Origin: Jacaranda mimosifolia
Lineage: Eukaryota > Streptophyta > Magnoliopsida > Lamiales > Bignoniaceae
NCBI GenBank assembly: GCA_018894105.1
Contig: CM032133.1
Coordinates: 9,376,501-9,440,500, forward strand
DNA: 64,000 nucleotides
Reading direction: 5' to 3'
A program made the translations under genes and the position numbers. Under the pieces are notes generated by a model, which searched no databases, was not told the origin of the DNA, and saw nothing but the letters and a program-made list of their open reading frames with translations. Within the stretch, counting starts at the first letter, position 1; each line of letters opens with the position of its first letter. Positions 51,940 through 63,034 of the stretch are shown here, piece after piece.

Positions 51940-54885
51940 TGTAACACCCCTAGAATTTTCTTGAATTGTGATAACTTAATTGTCAAATTATTTTCATTTT
52001 AATTTATTTTATGAATTTTTATAGTTATTAGTATTTTAGAATTTTTGTGGCTAATATATTATATTAATAAACTTGATTTCATGTTAATTAAAAATTTATG
52101 GGGCCAATTTATAATTATAGAGGATTTAATTTCGTAACTTTGGAGAATAATAGGGTTTGCATGGAAGGGTCTTGGTGAACGGGGTCAAAAGTGTGATTTT
52201 TTAAAAATTCAAGGACTTAATTGAGGTTGATTGGAAATCCTTGGGGCTAAATTGAAAAATTGAGAAATACAATTTTAAAACCTGGTAGAAGGCATTTGAA
52301 TCTCCATTTTCCTTTCTTCTTCCTTTTTTTTTCTCTTTCACCCATGTCTACCACTCCCCCAGCGAACTTCCACCGGCGACCACCATTCACCAAACTAAAC
52401 CAACCAACTCATTTCCCTTGACTCCAACTACACTCGCACACCACCATGCACGATTGAACTCCGCTCTGGCGAGCCACCGCGAGAGAAACCGAGAGCAAGC
52501 TTCACGGTGGCAAGTAGGTTCTCATTTTTCGGCAACCAACTTCAACTCCAAGAGGTGGTCTGGGTAGTACTCGATAGGGAAAACACCGTGGAGGCATTGC
52601 ATGGCGGTGAAACGCAACGGCGGTGATGGGAAATAGTGATCGGAGCACAGTGGTGAAGAGCTATTTTTGAAGGCTGTTGAGCTTGGTTGAGGGTGCTACA
52701 GGCCGTGAAACATGAAACTAAGGGCAGCATTGGAATCAAGAGCTCGAAGAGAGCATTCTGGTGAGATCGTTGAGCAACTCCGATGGCGACAGCACGACTA
52801 CAGAGCTGAGGCAGAATCTTCTCCTCAGTGCAGTGATCGTAATGGTAGCCTTGGTTGCTGAATCTGAGGTCTCCATTTGGTGTTTCGTGGGTAAATAGTT
52901 AGAAAGGAATTGGATATATGTATATATATATACATGTTATGTTTTATTTCTTCACTTGTGTAGTATTGTAAAAATAAGAGCATGAATTCTCTATATATAG
53001 GTACTTGGATCATGCATGGATGGGATATGTTAAATTGTGGACCTAAATATGTTGAACTATATGCCAAATTTGGAATTTATGAGTTGATAAGAAATTAAAC
53101 CTTGAATTTTGAATTTGGGACCTAAAGTGGAAACTATTGGGACTATGCATGAGATATTAAGAAATTTTGTGATTTAAAGTGACATTATGAAGATCATGTG
53201 ATTAAGGACTTGACTATTATGATAACTGATCAATATAAGAATTGAGGTTATTGTGGTAAGCCTAGTTTAGTAGCCATTATTGGAGCGATAACAATATTGA
53301 CATTTTAAGCTAACATGTTAATAGGTTGATTAGCAATTTTTGGAATTTAGAACAAGTATGATAATAATGTATTGGGAGTTAAAAATGGGTTATGACTAAA
53401 TATATCATTATGGTTAGGTGACGATGATGTGGGTCATGAGGACCAATAGACAATCTGCATGACTTGCATCATCTGGGATTACGGAAGTGAGGGTCTCCCA
53501 CTTTGGTTATTATTTTGTATAAGCTTTCTCATTACTTGTTGAAATCCCCTATGAGGGTCTGCCAATTTGGCCTTGCTATATCTATCTGTTATGTGGCATA
53601 ACCTCTGTGAGGGTTAATTTTCTTAATTGCACCTGTTCATAAATTGCTTGATTCGTACTTGTTGTACTTGATTCGTACTTGCTCGTTTATTAGAATCTGA
53701 ATTGATCGGTACTTGCTCGTTATCTATTATTGACTTGTATACCCCTATGAGGGTTAGTACTTATTTCACTTGTTCTTGTTCGTTTTGGCGCCCAGATCTC
53801 CTGTCTGTCATGTCTGGTACTTGTCTTGATCGTACTTACTTGTTCCTATCTTGAATCGTTATCAGATGCCTTGTTGGCATACTCATTTGTTTGTATCATG
53901 ATATCTAGCCAGTTGGCTTGTCTGTACTTACTAGTTGTTCATATATTACCTCATCGGCAACTTTAAATGCTTGATTCGTACTTGTTGTACTTGCTTGGAG
54001 ATAGTACTTGGGCCAAGTGCTAATTCTATGCGGAATGGTGAGATACTTAGGACACACCTTGCAGTCTGCCTGGGTGTCCAGGATACGCTATGCGGTCTGC
54101 ATAGGTATCCGTGATACGCTAAGGAGTCTGCTTAGGTATCCACAATGCGCCATAAAGTCCATATGGGCAGTGCGCCATACAGTCCATATGGGCACACCAA
54201 TTGTATGCCAAGCTATCACACTATGGAAATACTTGTTTGATTGGTATAAGGTGAATTGATATACATGTCTTAACCCATTTTGTTGGAATGCATATTCTAT
54301 AAGGGTTTGCTTGCTCGTACTCATTTCTTGCTTGCTTGTAATATGTTCTTGGAGCAATAAGGCAGGAGAGTTTCCTATTTGCTATATTCGTTCTTGTTAA
54401 ATTGTAATTGTACTTGTATTGCTATTGATATTAAATCTGTTGAGATGCTTTTCCCTTGACAGGTTCTGTTATCGTTTGATATATTATCCCTCACTAAGTC
54501 CATTGGACTTACCCCTCTTTTTCATTATTTTTGCAGGCAATGTTGATTGAGAATGTAAAGTTTTGACTTGGAGTGTAGGAACATTTCTTTTATAACAAAT
54601 TAGGTGTCCTTTTGTATATGGGTTATTAGAATGCCGTATGGTAATACAGAGATGTTGAGATATGTCAGGGTTGACAGGGCTACCTTGAGCTTGGCATAAA
54701 TGTTAATGGTTGGTAGTATTATTTAAGTTGATATTTTTTCTCTGCTTTTGAAATTGTCATTTTCTTTATATGACTTGGAATTGGAAAAGAAAATTTTGGG
54801 CCTATTGTTTGTGTTATAGGTTTATAATTTAAGCTTGAAATGTTTTGATATCTCAGCTTTGGGTTACTCGAAGTAGGGTGTCACA
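51940..54885 (+). mobile_element. solo LTR copy C, plus orientation, nested in LTR B
   Basis: It starts TGTAACACCCC at 51940 and ends GGGTGTCACA at 54885, 2.95 kb, the same length class and termini as the surrounding family but in the opposite orientation. The hairpin lies at 54495-54511. Flanks are ACCAC and ACCTT, so the target duplication is not convincing. LTR B resumes afterwards with the 'gccgcc...aaatggtcaacacca' block that copy D has without interruption. No internal region remains. The open frames inside are not believable genes. Confidence 0.82.
54041..54183 (+). repeat. 31-bp tandem repeat in LTR C
   Basis: Units start at 54066, 54097 and 54128 (CTGC-TAGGTATCC-type, 31 bp each). 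Shortened variants flank them on both sides, the right-hand ones (from 54159) built on CCATATGGGCA. It occupies the place where LTR A has its 65-bp repeats. Confidence 0.8.
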
Positions 54886-55723
54886 ACCTTCGTCATGCCG
54901 CCGCCATCCGCCATCACCAGAAATGGTCAACACCACCATCGTTTGAAACCTTTCAACAAGAGCAATCCAACGCCCATGTCAATTGTAAGTTTCGCCACTG
55001 GGAAGGTCTTCAATTTCAGCCCAGAAGTCCAAGCGCCACCACTTGCCACCATGAAGAATTTCTTCAATTTCATCTGCACCGTCGTTCCAAACTTCAATCC
55101 AAGGCCACCATGATGACCCTTGAGCTGAGTTATACCAAAAATACTACAGAAAAACTAGCCCCTGCCACTGTTTCGTCGTGCCTGTCACTCTCCACCGTCG
55201 GTCAACTTTCAACTCAAATTTCCCTATGGTTCGCTAGAGTAAAGGCCCTACATGTGATATCTCTGTGGCCTTAGTGAAGATAGGAAGCATTTTGTTGGTC
55301 TAGTGTTTGAAAATGGGTCATCATCGGAGATGTCGCCAAAGAAAAGAGGTGATAGATGCGAGTGAAGAAATGAAGAAATCTTTAGAGGAGGATGATATAT
55401 AAAGCCCGACTTTCTAAAATCCAAAATTGACCCCCAAACCTTTGAGCCAGCCTTCAATTGAGTCCACCAGAATGTTGATAATCTTCAATTCAGCCCCTGG
55501 ACTAAGTTAGTGCCTCAACTCTACCCAATTGACCATTTTGACCCACAAAGCTTTCAAATATTGTTAAATCAAATTTTCTCAAATTGCAAATTGACCCCCA
55601 AAACTTGCAATCTCCATGCAATTAACTCCTTCTTAGACATATTTCGAACCCCAAAATTTGTCAAACTAATATTTTAATTTCTAAATCCTTATTTTCTAAA
55701 ATACCAAATTTAGGGGTGTTACA

Positions 55724-55736
55724 ATCCTCATCCCTT
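55724..55736 (-). promoter_or_regulatory. polypurine tract of the nested gypsy-type element
   Basis: On the minus strand AAGGGATGAGGAT lies directly before the 3' LTR (copy B), as expected for plus-strand priming. Confidence 0.7.
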
Positions 55737-56149
55737 AAAAGAATCTAGTCCCTTCTTGTTTCCTCGTTACCTCAATCACTTGTCATTTCAATACTTAAGG
55801 TTCTCAATTTCGATTTTGATAGAGTGCATGCTCTTATTTAAGAGATCATAAAGCCATTATAACAACAACCACTAACAACATCATAAGTTCACACTTATAT
55901 GATATGTACATTAAGAAATAGTCAAACTTAACATACTAAACTTCATAACAAGTCATACATTCCTAAATAGCTAGCTACAGATTCATAAAACTAAACATAC
56001 TAGATATAGTCATGAGCACACGTCTACTGCTTGCTAGACTCTGTCAGGGGTATAAAGCTAAAATATGCAGTATCAGACTCTCATCCGCCATTAAAGAACT
56101 TAGGTAGAATCTTCAGCTATTGATTTTCCTTCATGGTTTTGAGCACCTA

Positions 56150-57100
56150 AAGTTGACCGTTTACTATAAGGACAATCCCAGCGGAGATGTTGACTGCTGC
56201 CTTACCTTATACACCTTTCTAATCTTTTCCAGCAGTTAGACTCCTTGTGACCTGAACTTCTACAAAATCCATATTTCCTTTTTAGTATCCCAGATTGGGC
56301 CCTTTAGTCATTTCTTACTCGAACCTCTTTCTTCACCAACAGTGATTTTGAATTCAGAAACTTTCCCTCCCTTACCCTTCTTCTTATTGGTAGACACTTC
56401 AAGAGGTTTTTGTTCCACCTACAAGGCTCTCACTAAAGCTTCCTCAAAGTTAGACTACTCATAAGGCGTAAGGGTTTGTAGTATCTTTGATCTTAATCCC
56501 TTAACAAATTTCATAGTCATGTACTCTTCTTTTCTCAATATCTACAGAACATACCAAAACAACCTACTGAATCTTGCTTCATACTGCCACATGGTCATAT
56601 CCTCTTGGGTAAGACTTTCAAATTCTTGCCTCAGGTACGAGGTATCTTTTTATGCTCCCATCATTGACTTACCAAGGTCCACCATTGACCTACAGCTCCT
56701 TTCAACATATAGATGGCAAATATAAGTTTGAGGTCATTTGGGTAACCCAACATCTGAAAAATATCTTCAAGCTCCCTGGTCCAAGTTTCTGCCTTTTGGT
56801 GATCCAACTTACTCGTAAACATTGGGGGTGGAATTCGAGAATATATGCTAAAGTTCCTAACTTCAAAGGCTCTTTGCTTCTCTCGGGGCTATCCATCTAA
56901 CCTTATTGCTGGTGCGATTGTAGGAATTGCTACCACATTACATTCATTTGTTCTACAACCTCTTTCTTTGCTGTTGAATGCACTTGCGGTTCTCATGTCC
57001 TTTCTTCAATACTTATTGGACGTCTTTATTCCTAAGTATCCTCTTCCATATTTTCTCGACCAGGAGAATGCATTGGGGTTAGTTTTAGTGATGCCATCTT
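56150..57100 (-). pseudogene. Ty3/gypsy-type Gag remnant
   Basis: On the minus strand the stretch from about 56830 down reads like a retrotransposon Gag capsid domain: WTRELEDIFQMLG, then AIYMLKGAVGQWW (about 56790-56660), then an MTMWQYEARF-type segment (about 56590). A zinc knuckle follows at 56229-56273 (YGFCRSSGHKESNC), in which the first of the four zinc ligands is Tyr instead of Cys. Stops and frameshifts break the frame at many places. Upstream sequence to about 57100 may be its N-terminal part but is too decayed to follow. No pol gene follows towards 55737. Confidence 0.75.
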
Positions 57101-57938
57101 ACGTTTGATATCCTTTAGGTATTATTAAGCCTGTGCTCACTGATAATAAAACAATACCTCAATTATCTCCAACTTCTTCAAACTTCTCAAGCTTACGAAG
57201 AGTAAAAGAAGAGAAAAGTAAGTTTAACAAAATTCAATAAGCTCATAGTAGTAAAAAGAAAATAAATTCGATTGTCTAATTTTCAAAGGTAAAGTTCATC
57301 AAGTTATTTCGAACCTTAAATTGCATCTCATTACTCAAATTTCTAGTAATTCCTTAATTCACATTCCTGTGTTTTACTTGTTTAAGCCTTCCAGTGATTA
57401 AGGGGGCAAAACTCTAAAAATTTCTCGAGACTACCCTTCGATGATTTCTGTAAGACTTCTAAGATTCCTAACCCAATGAAGGTTATAGACTGGTTGGCCA
57501 CCCCACTCATAACCCTTCACTTCCTTAATGTAGACCTTTATCCCAAAAGTTCACATCCTATTCAAAAATTTCACATTCCAAGAATCATTTCCTGACATAA
57601 CTAAGGTATTCTTTACGTAAGGCATACACATATAAGATAATTCCAAAGCTAAGCTAAAACTCTACTAACAAAGAACTTCAAATTCCAAGAATCATATTCT
57701 GACATGACTTAGGTGTTAAGATCAAGTATACACAATGCAAGTAAATCCAAAGTCAAGCTTTTCTCTATTAATCGAGAATTTCACAACCCACAAATCACAT
57801 CCTAGAATTAAATCGTGGCATAGCTCGGGTTTTCCTTAACCCAAGTATTTACATCCTAATTTAAGTCTAATATCTTGCAACCCATTGATTCTAGTCACAA
57901 AAATCATTCTTATATTTACCTAGGTCATCAAAAACCTA

Positions 57939-57951
57939 GGCTCTAGTACCA
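57939..57951 (-). promoter_or_regulatory. primer binding site of the nested gypsy-type element
   Basis: On the minus strand TGGTACTAGAGCC starts four bases after the 5' LTR (copy D). It is a slightly mutated match to the initiator tRNA-Met primer site. Confidence 0.75.
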
Positions 57952-57955
57952 CCTT

Positions 57956-60831
57956 TATAGCACCCCTCTCAGGGTAACCCTAAGCTGAGATGTCACCAAT
58001 TAAGAATTAAATCATAGCATACAACACATTTGATAGGCCCATAAAATTTCAAAACTCATCAAAGACAACAACATGCTTCAACTTAAGCAGACGTCACAAA
58101 AGCACTATATACATGCCATAAAAACCCATAACATTAAACATAATATATACTTACTGGAGATCTTTAGTTCAACTTATATATCACAACATCTATAAGTTAC
58201 AGCATACTACTCGGGTGAACCCGCAAGCACATATAAACACCTAGTCGATTACAGAGCATACATTCTCTAGTCCAAGCCTCAAATTCATGATCGTCACTTA
58301 ACCCTATTTGGGAAAATCAAGAATAATACGGGAGGGTAAGTCCAAAGGATTTAATGAGGGATACAATTTAGTTAATAGAACATAGGGCTCTACTGACTAA
58401 GAAACAATTCAACATATAATAAACTATTAAGATAATGCAAACAGGACGTGATGTATCAGAAACACAAGCATTATCAAATTCAACAAATAGGGATCTGTAG
58501 GTCAAATCTTAATAAATAGATACTAGTCCGAGCGTTGTTACCATCAGCGTGAACGGCCTAGGGTCATCTCAATTATTTTACTATGGGAGGTTGTCATTGG
58601 TCCAGCTATCTCAACTGGTTTACTACGGAAGGTATTGTCGAACAGTTCGGCCCGGACAGCAGCCCGATCTATGCCAAGAAACTAAACTATTCTTATTGCT
58701 CCATGAGTAGATTACAAACAATCATAATACAATTGAAACAAAACAATCCGAGTAACATATGCAATCTAACATATTAGAACAGGACATGCATATTAGATTC
58801 TCCTTATACCAGTTAGTACGAACATAACAGCACGTCCCGAGCATAGCAGCTGGGAACAACTTAATGGCACATCCCGAGCTCAATTGCTGGGAATAATTGT
58901 CCAAAATTTATGCCATATAACAAAATAAGTAATAACAAATGCCAGAAAGGCCACACGATCAAAATATAGAATGGTAGCATATACGGAATGGTAATAGATA
59001 ACATAACAGTAATAGATAGCAGAATGATAATAGATAATAGAATGATAACTGAGAACTGAATATTAATCGATAATAGCACGGTAATGATACGAAACTGTAA
59101 TAGGTAAAAAATCGTAATAGATAACAGAGGAGAGTTATAGGAGCCAGAACAGACGTACAAAGATTTTATTAGAAGCACAGTCAACAAAACAACCCCTCAC
59201 ATGGGTTTGCACATCAATTTGTGGATAACAATTGAGATCTCAAGCAATTCACAGATGTCAATAACTAAGATACAGTGCAATATAGAAATCAATTTAACCC
59301 TCTAAAGGGTTTATCACAATCAACAAATAGGTATATTCAAGTGTCACATTAGCAAACCCACATAGGGCATACAAAACAAATACCCAAGAGGTTAGACCTT
59401 CACCTTAATAGCCTCAACAATGCTACCACCGCCTACTGGCCTACGGGACACAGTTCCTCGTCACCTAACCAAAAGAAAAGTTTCTCTGTCAGAATCCACA
59501 TTCAATCTTATAATTATAATTATACAAATAAAAGTCCAAAATTGATACTACTCGGTTAATACGGCAAGTTAGGGTTCGATCGGCATTATCGTTATGAAAT
59601 GCGCTGTCGTTAATACGAAAATATTTACAGGGTTCATTTTAGTTCCAATAAAGGGGACATAATCAAGTCCTTTATTATATATATAGCAGTCCAATTATCT
59701 TAAATAACCCAATTGTCACCTAAGTCTCAAATCCATAAAATTAGGTTTTTAATCATTTAATTAACTCAATTAACCAAAACTTAACATATAATAATATAAA
59801 TTCGAGCCCACTAACTTATATAAAGTCCATGCATGTCTATTTCCATCATTCCATACACATTTCTTAACAATTCTTCAAAAATACAAGAATCACAAGAATT
59901 AACGGTACAAAACTCAAATCTAATCCAGTTAGTACCCAAGATTTCCCAACCAAAACTTTAAAATCACAAACCAAGGACACGCTCATGATCATCGCGATGA
60001 GGCAAATATTATACCCCAGCACCGCCGCCATGAGTTGTCACTGAAAATGGTCAACACCACCACCATTCGACACCTTTCAACGAGACCAATCCAACGCTTA
60101 TGCTAATTGCAAGTTTTGCTACCGGAAAGGTTTTCAATTTCAGCCCTAAAGTAAATTTCTTCAATTTTGCCTGCGCCGCTGCACCAAAGTTCAATCTAAG
60201 TCCACCATGATGACCCTTGAGCTGAGTTTTACCAAACGTACTGCCCAGAAACCAACCCCTATCGTTGTTCTACTGTGCCCATCACTGGCCGCCATCGATT
60301 AGCTTGCAACTCAAATTTCCTGATGGTCCATCGGAGTAAATGCTATGTATATGGTATCTACGTGATCTTGGTGAAGAGAGAAGGAGTTTGGTTAGTTTAG
60401 TTTTCAAAAATGGGCGATCTCGGAGATGTCGTTGGAGAGAAGAGGGTGATGGACGCAGGTGAAGAAATGAAAAAATCAAGGGGAGGGGAATGATATATAA
60501 AGTAGGACTTTCTAAAATCTAAAATTGACCCCCAAACCTTTCAGCCAGTCTTCAATTGAGCCCATTAAATGTTGATAATCTTCAATTCAACCCTTAGACT
60601 AAGTTAGTACTTCAATTCACCTAGTTGACCAAAACTATTCTCATTTTGACCCACAAAGCTTTCAAGTATTGTTAAATCAAGTTTTCTAAAATTGTAAATT
60701 AACCCCCAAAACTTTCAATCTCCATATAATTAAGTCATTCTTACATATATGTCAAATCACAAAATTTGCCAAACTAATATTTTGATTTCTAAATCCTTAT
60801 TTTCTAAAATACCTAATTTGGGGGTGTTACA
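57956..60831 (-). mobile_element. LTR copy D (5' LTR of the nested element)
   Basis: This is the right-hand LTR, 2.88 kb, uninterrupted and the best reference for the family. It starts TATAGCACCCC (mutated TGTAGCACCCC) and ends GGGGTGTTACA. It has the hairpin with one mismatch (58337-58353) and the AACAGATAACAG-like minisatellite (about 58975-59125). In element orientation it would hold the promoter. Confidence 0.9.
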
Positions 60832-60836
60832 TTTGA

Positions 60837-61394
60837 CTTGAGGATCCATGGTAACCTTGTGTTTAGGTCCTCATGCTTTGACATCTCCTTGGTCACCTAG
60901 CGGGCCGTCCGGGTGGTGATTGGGCATGAGCTACTTAGACATGGAGTTTGTGAGATCCAAGATGAAATCCAACTCCTTGCCTTTGTGAAAGGCAACTGCA
61001 TCTCCTATGTATTCTATAATAATTGATTCCAAAAAATCCTTGCGCATGGTAGTATGACAATTCAGAAAAGAAGTTTTTTAAAGATGTGGTCATAAAAGGA
61101 ATCAAACATTGGGAATAAAAATATAGAATTGAGGTTATTAGGGAGCCGGCAAATATCTTGCCTTAGGCCTCTTTTGGGAGATAGAAGATAGAAGGATCGT
61201 ATTTACATGATACGTGTAGAGCTAGAATGGTTCTCCAAAGTATTCATTTTGGCCAAATTGTTGGGCTCCGTGGGCTTGAGGTTGGACATTGACCATGGAG
61301 ATTGGGTACTCTTCAATTAATGGAGATTACTTGAATTGAATCGATTAATTTAAAGAAGTTTAAACTAAAATGAATATTTGATATTCAAAAGTCA
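60837..61394 (+). mobile_element. right copia LTR, second piece, truncated
   Basis: This continues the LTR from 49792 after the 5-bp duplication, matching 40280-40857 of the left LTR as far as GATATTCAAAAGTCA. It then stops abruptly at a junction with another LTR. The last 450 bp or so of this LTR are missing. Confidence 0.88.
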
Positions 61395-62232
61395 TTGATT
61401 CGTATTCTGACTGCATTCTGGTGGTTTTAATTTCGTTCATGGAGCAATAAGGATGTTATATTTTCTTGGTCTAGATCGGGCTGTTGTCCAAGCCAAACAA
61501 GCCATCTGCATTTCCTTCCGAACTGATTCAGTTGAGATGGACCATTCCTCCTGAACTGATTCAATTGAGACAATCCCAGGCCATTCGAGCTAATAGCCAC
61601 AACTCCTGAACTAGTTCTTAGTAATAATCTTGGAATTTGATCATGTCTGTTTTGCCCTACTGTATCCTGATTGCCCGCAATTTGATATGTTTTGCTTGAT
61701 GGTATCCTAACTGTAATCACTTGTTATGCTCTTGTTTTGATTGTTTAACGTTAATCTGTTGAGTTGATTTTTCCTCGACAGATCCCTACTGCTTACTATT
61801 ATGATTATCCCTCACTAAGTCCTTTAGACTTATCCCCCCTCCCCCAGTATTTCATTGATCTTCTATGACAGGAATAGGTGATGAAGATGAACTTCTAGCT
61901 TGGATTGAAGTATATATGTTTTATAATAGATCAAGTGTTTATATCTATGTATGGGGTCACTCGTATGTTAAGTTTTAAACTTAGAGATATTGTGATATAT
62001 CAAATTTGAACTTAAGATTTGTAGTATGTATGAAACAATGTATGATGGGATATGTCGTGGCATGTAAACTATAATTTTGTTGAGGATTGTTTAGGTTGAA
62101 GCTCGTTGTTATCTCTGATAAGTTTTGTAAAAAATTCTTCTGATGGGCTTATTGTCTGTTTGGTGGCTTAAGATTTAAGATTGAATTGAGTGGCGCCTCA
62201 GCTTAGGGGCTATCCTGAGTGGAGGCATTACA
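61395..62232 (+). mobile_element. LTR copy E, 5'-truncated, plus orientation
   Basis: This is the 3' third of an LTR of the same family as A-D: the 'gatcgggctgttgtc' block (61477), the hairpin with one mismatch (61816-61832), and the end 'gagtggaggcattaca' (62217-62232). About 2 kb of its 5' part is missing at the junction with the copia LTR. Confidence 0.82.
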
Positions 62233-63031
62233 TAATATATAATTTTTTAAATGATTAATTGACTTTCTATTATAGTTAAAGTAGTATTAAAATTTGGACT
62301 TATAAATTTTGGTGCTTAAGAATTTTATTTTTTATTATAATTTATTATAATATTCCTTTAGAAAAATTCTAAAAACTCCTTAAAATAAATAGTTAAAGGT
62401 TACATACCTGAATAGAAAAAGAGAAGAAAGAAATCTAGTTTACCATAGTACTTAATGAAAAGAAAACGGTCCCTGAAGTTAGGCCTGTTGAATAATGTAA
62501 AGAAAGTATTAACTTAGAGTAATATTATTCAATAGGGTAAAATCCACTTTATCCCCTTGTACTTAAATTTCGTCTCACTTTACCGCCTATATTTTTAATT
62601 GCATCACCTTGCCTCATTGTACTCTCAATTTTACTTAGATTGTTCAATTTCGTTAAATTCTCTTCATCTCCTTAACGCCGTTAACTTTTTTTTTTTTTTA
62701 AAATGAAGTTCCCCGTAATTTTTAATTGTTCATTTAACAAATAAAACACATCTTCTCCATAAAAAAAAATAAAAATTTATATTTGAAGATTTAGAAATAT
62801 AAAATCACCAAAGGGTATAACAAAAATGCGTTTCTTAAAGACCGACTTCAAATGCCCATATCAAATCTCACTTATACTTAGTTTTGTTGCTACTTTGTGC
62901 TAAACACAGTATTTTTTTTTTTTTTTGATGAGTTCATTGATGGATGTATTAGGTAATTGATGAGGGTGAAATTCGCTGGAAATAGGATTAAAAGGTAATT
63001 TTTGAAGGGTTTGACCTCTCTGGTCGATATT
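62233..63031. other. AT-rich intergenic stretch, no gene seen
   Basis: About 800 bp. The block 62520-62700 ('tatccccttgtac', 'cctcattgtactctc', 'aacgccgttaac') has the style of a plant DNA-element terminus, but no inverted partner lies within the window. A T run occurs at 62911-62926. It may contain the upstream exon or promoter of the next gene, which I cannot define. Confidence 0.45.
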
Positions 63032-63034
63032 TGA

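Larger units (their letters stand above)
49793..55723 (-). mobile_element. LTR copy B (3' LTR of the nested element), itself interrupted
   Basis: This is the left-hand LTR of the minus-strand element. It carries the conserved hairpin (50174-50190), roughly 38-bp tandem repeats (about 50650-50765) and an AACAGATAACAGAACGG-type minisatellite (about 50880-51010). It is split by a solo LTR (51940-54885) and continues to GGGGTGTTACA at 55713-55723. Confidence 0.88.
49793..60831 (-). mobile_element. non-autonomous Ty3/gypsy-type LTR element (gag only), nested in copia LTR
   Basis: The insertion site is exact: TTTGA precedes (49788-49792) and follows (60832-60836) the element, which runs TGTAGCACCCC to GGGGTGTTACA. 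LTRs lie at 49793-55723 (about 2.98 kb once its own insertion is removed) and 57956-60831 (2.88 kb). The internal region is only 2.2 kb. A primer site on the minus strand at 57939-57951 and a polypurine tract at 55724-55736 set the orientation to minus. The interior keeps a degraded gag but no protease, reverse transcriptase or integrase. It would have depended on a related complete element for movement. Class by Gag type: Ty3/gypsy-like. Confidence 0.92.

Noticed and set aside
52542..52739. Cys/Ser-rich 65-codon minus-strand frame and other short frames in the LTR copies
   Set aside because: They fall inside solo or paired LTRs, are not shared between the homologous LTR copies, and show no family resemblance.
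62520..62700. Possible left terminus of a Mutator-like element enclosing the terminal gene
   Set aside because: The right terminus would have to lie outside the window. Nothing inside supports it.
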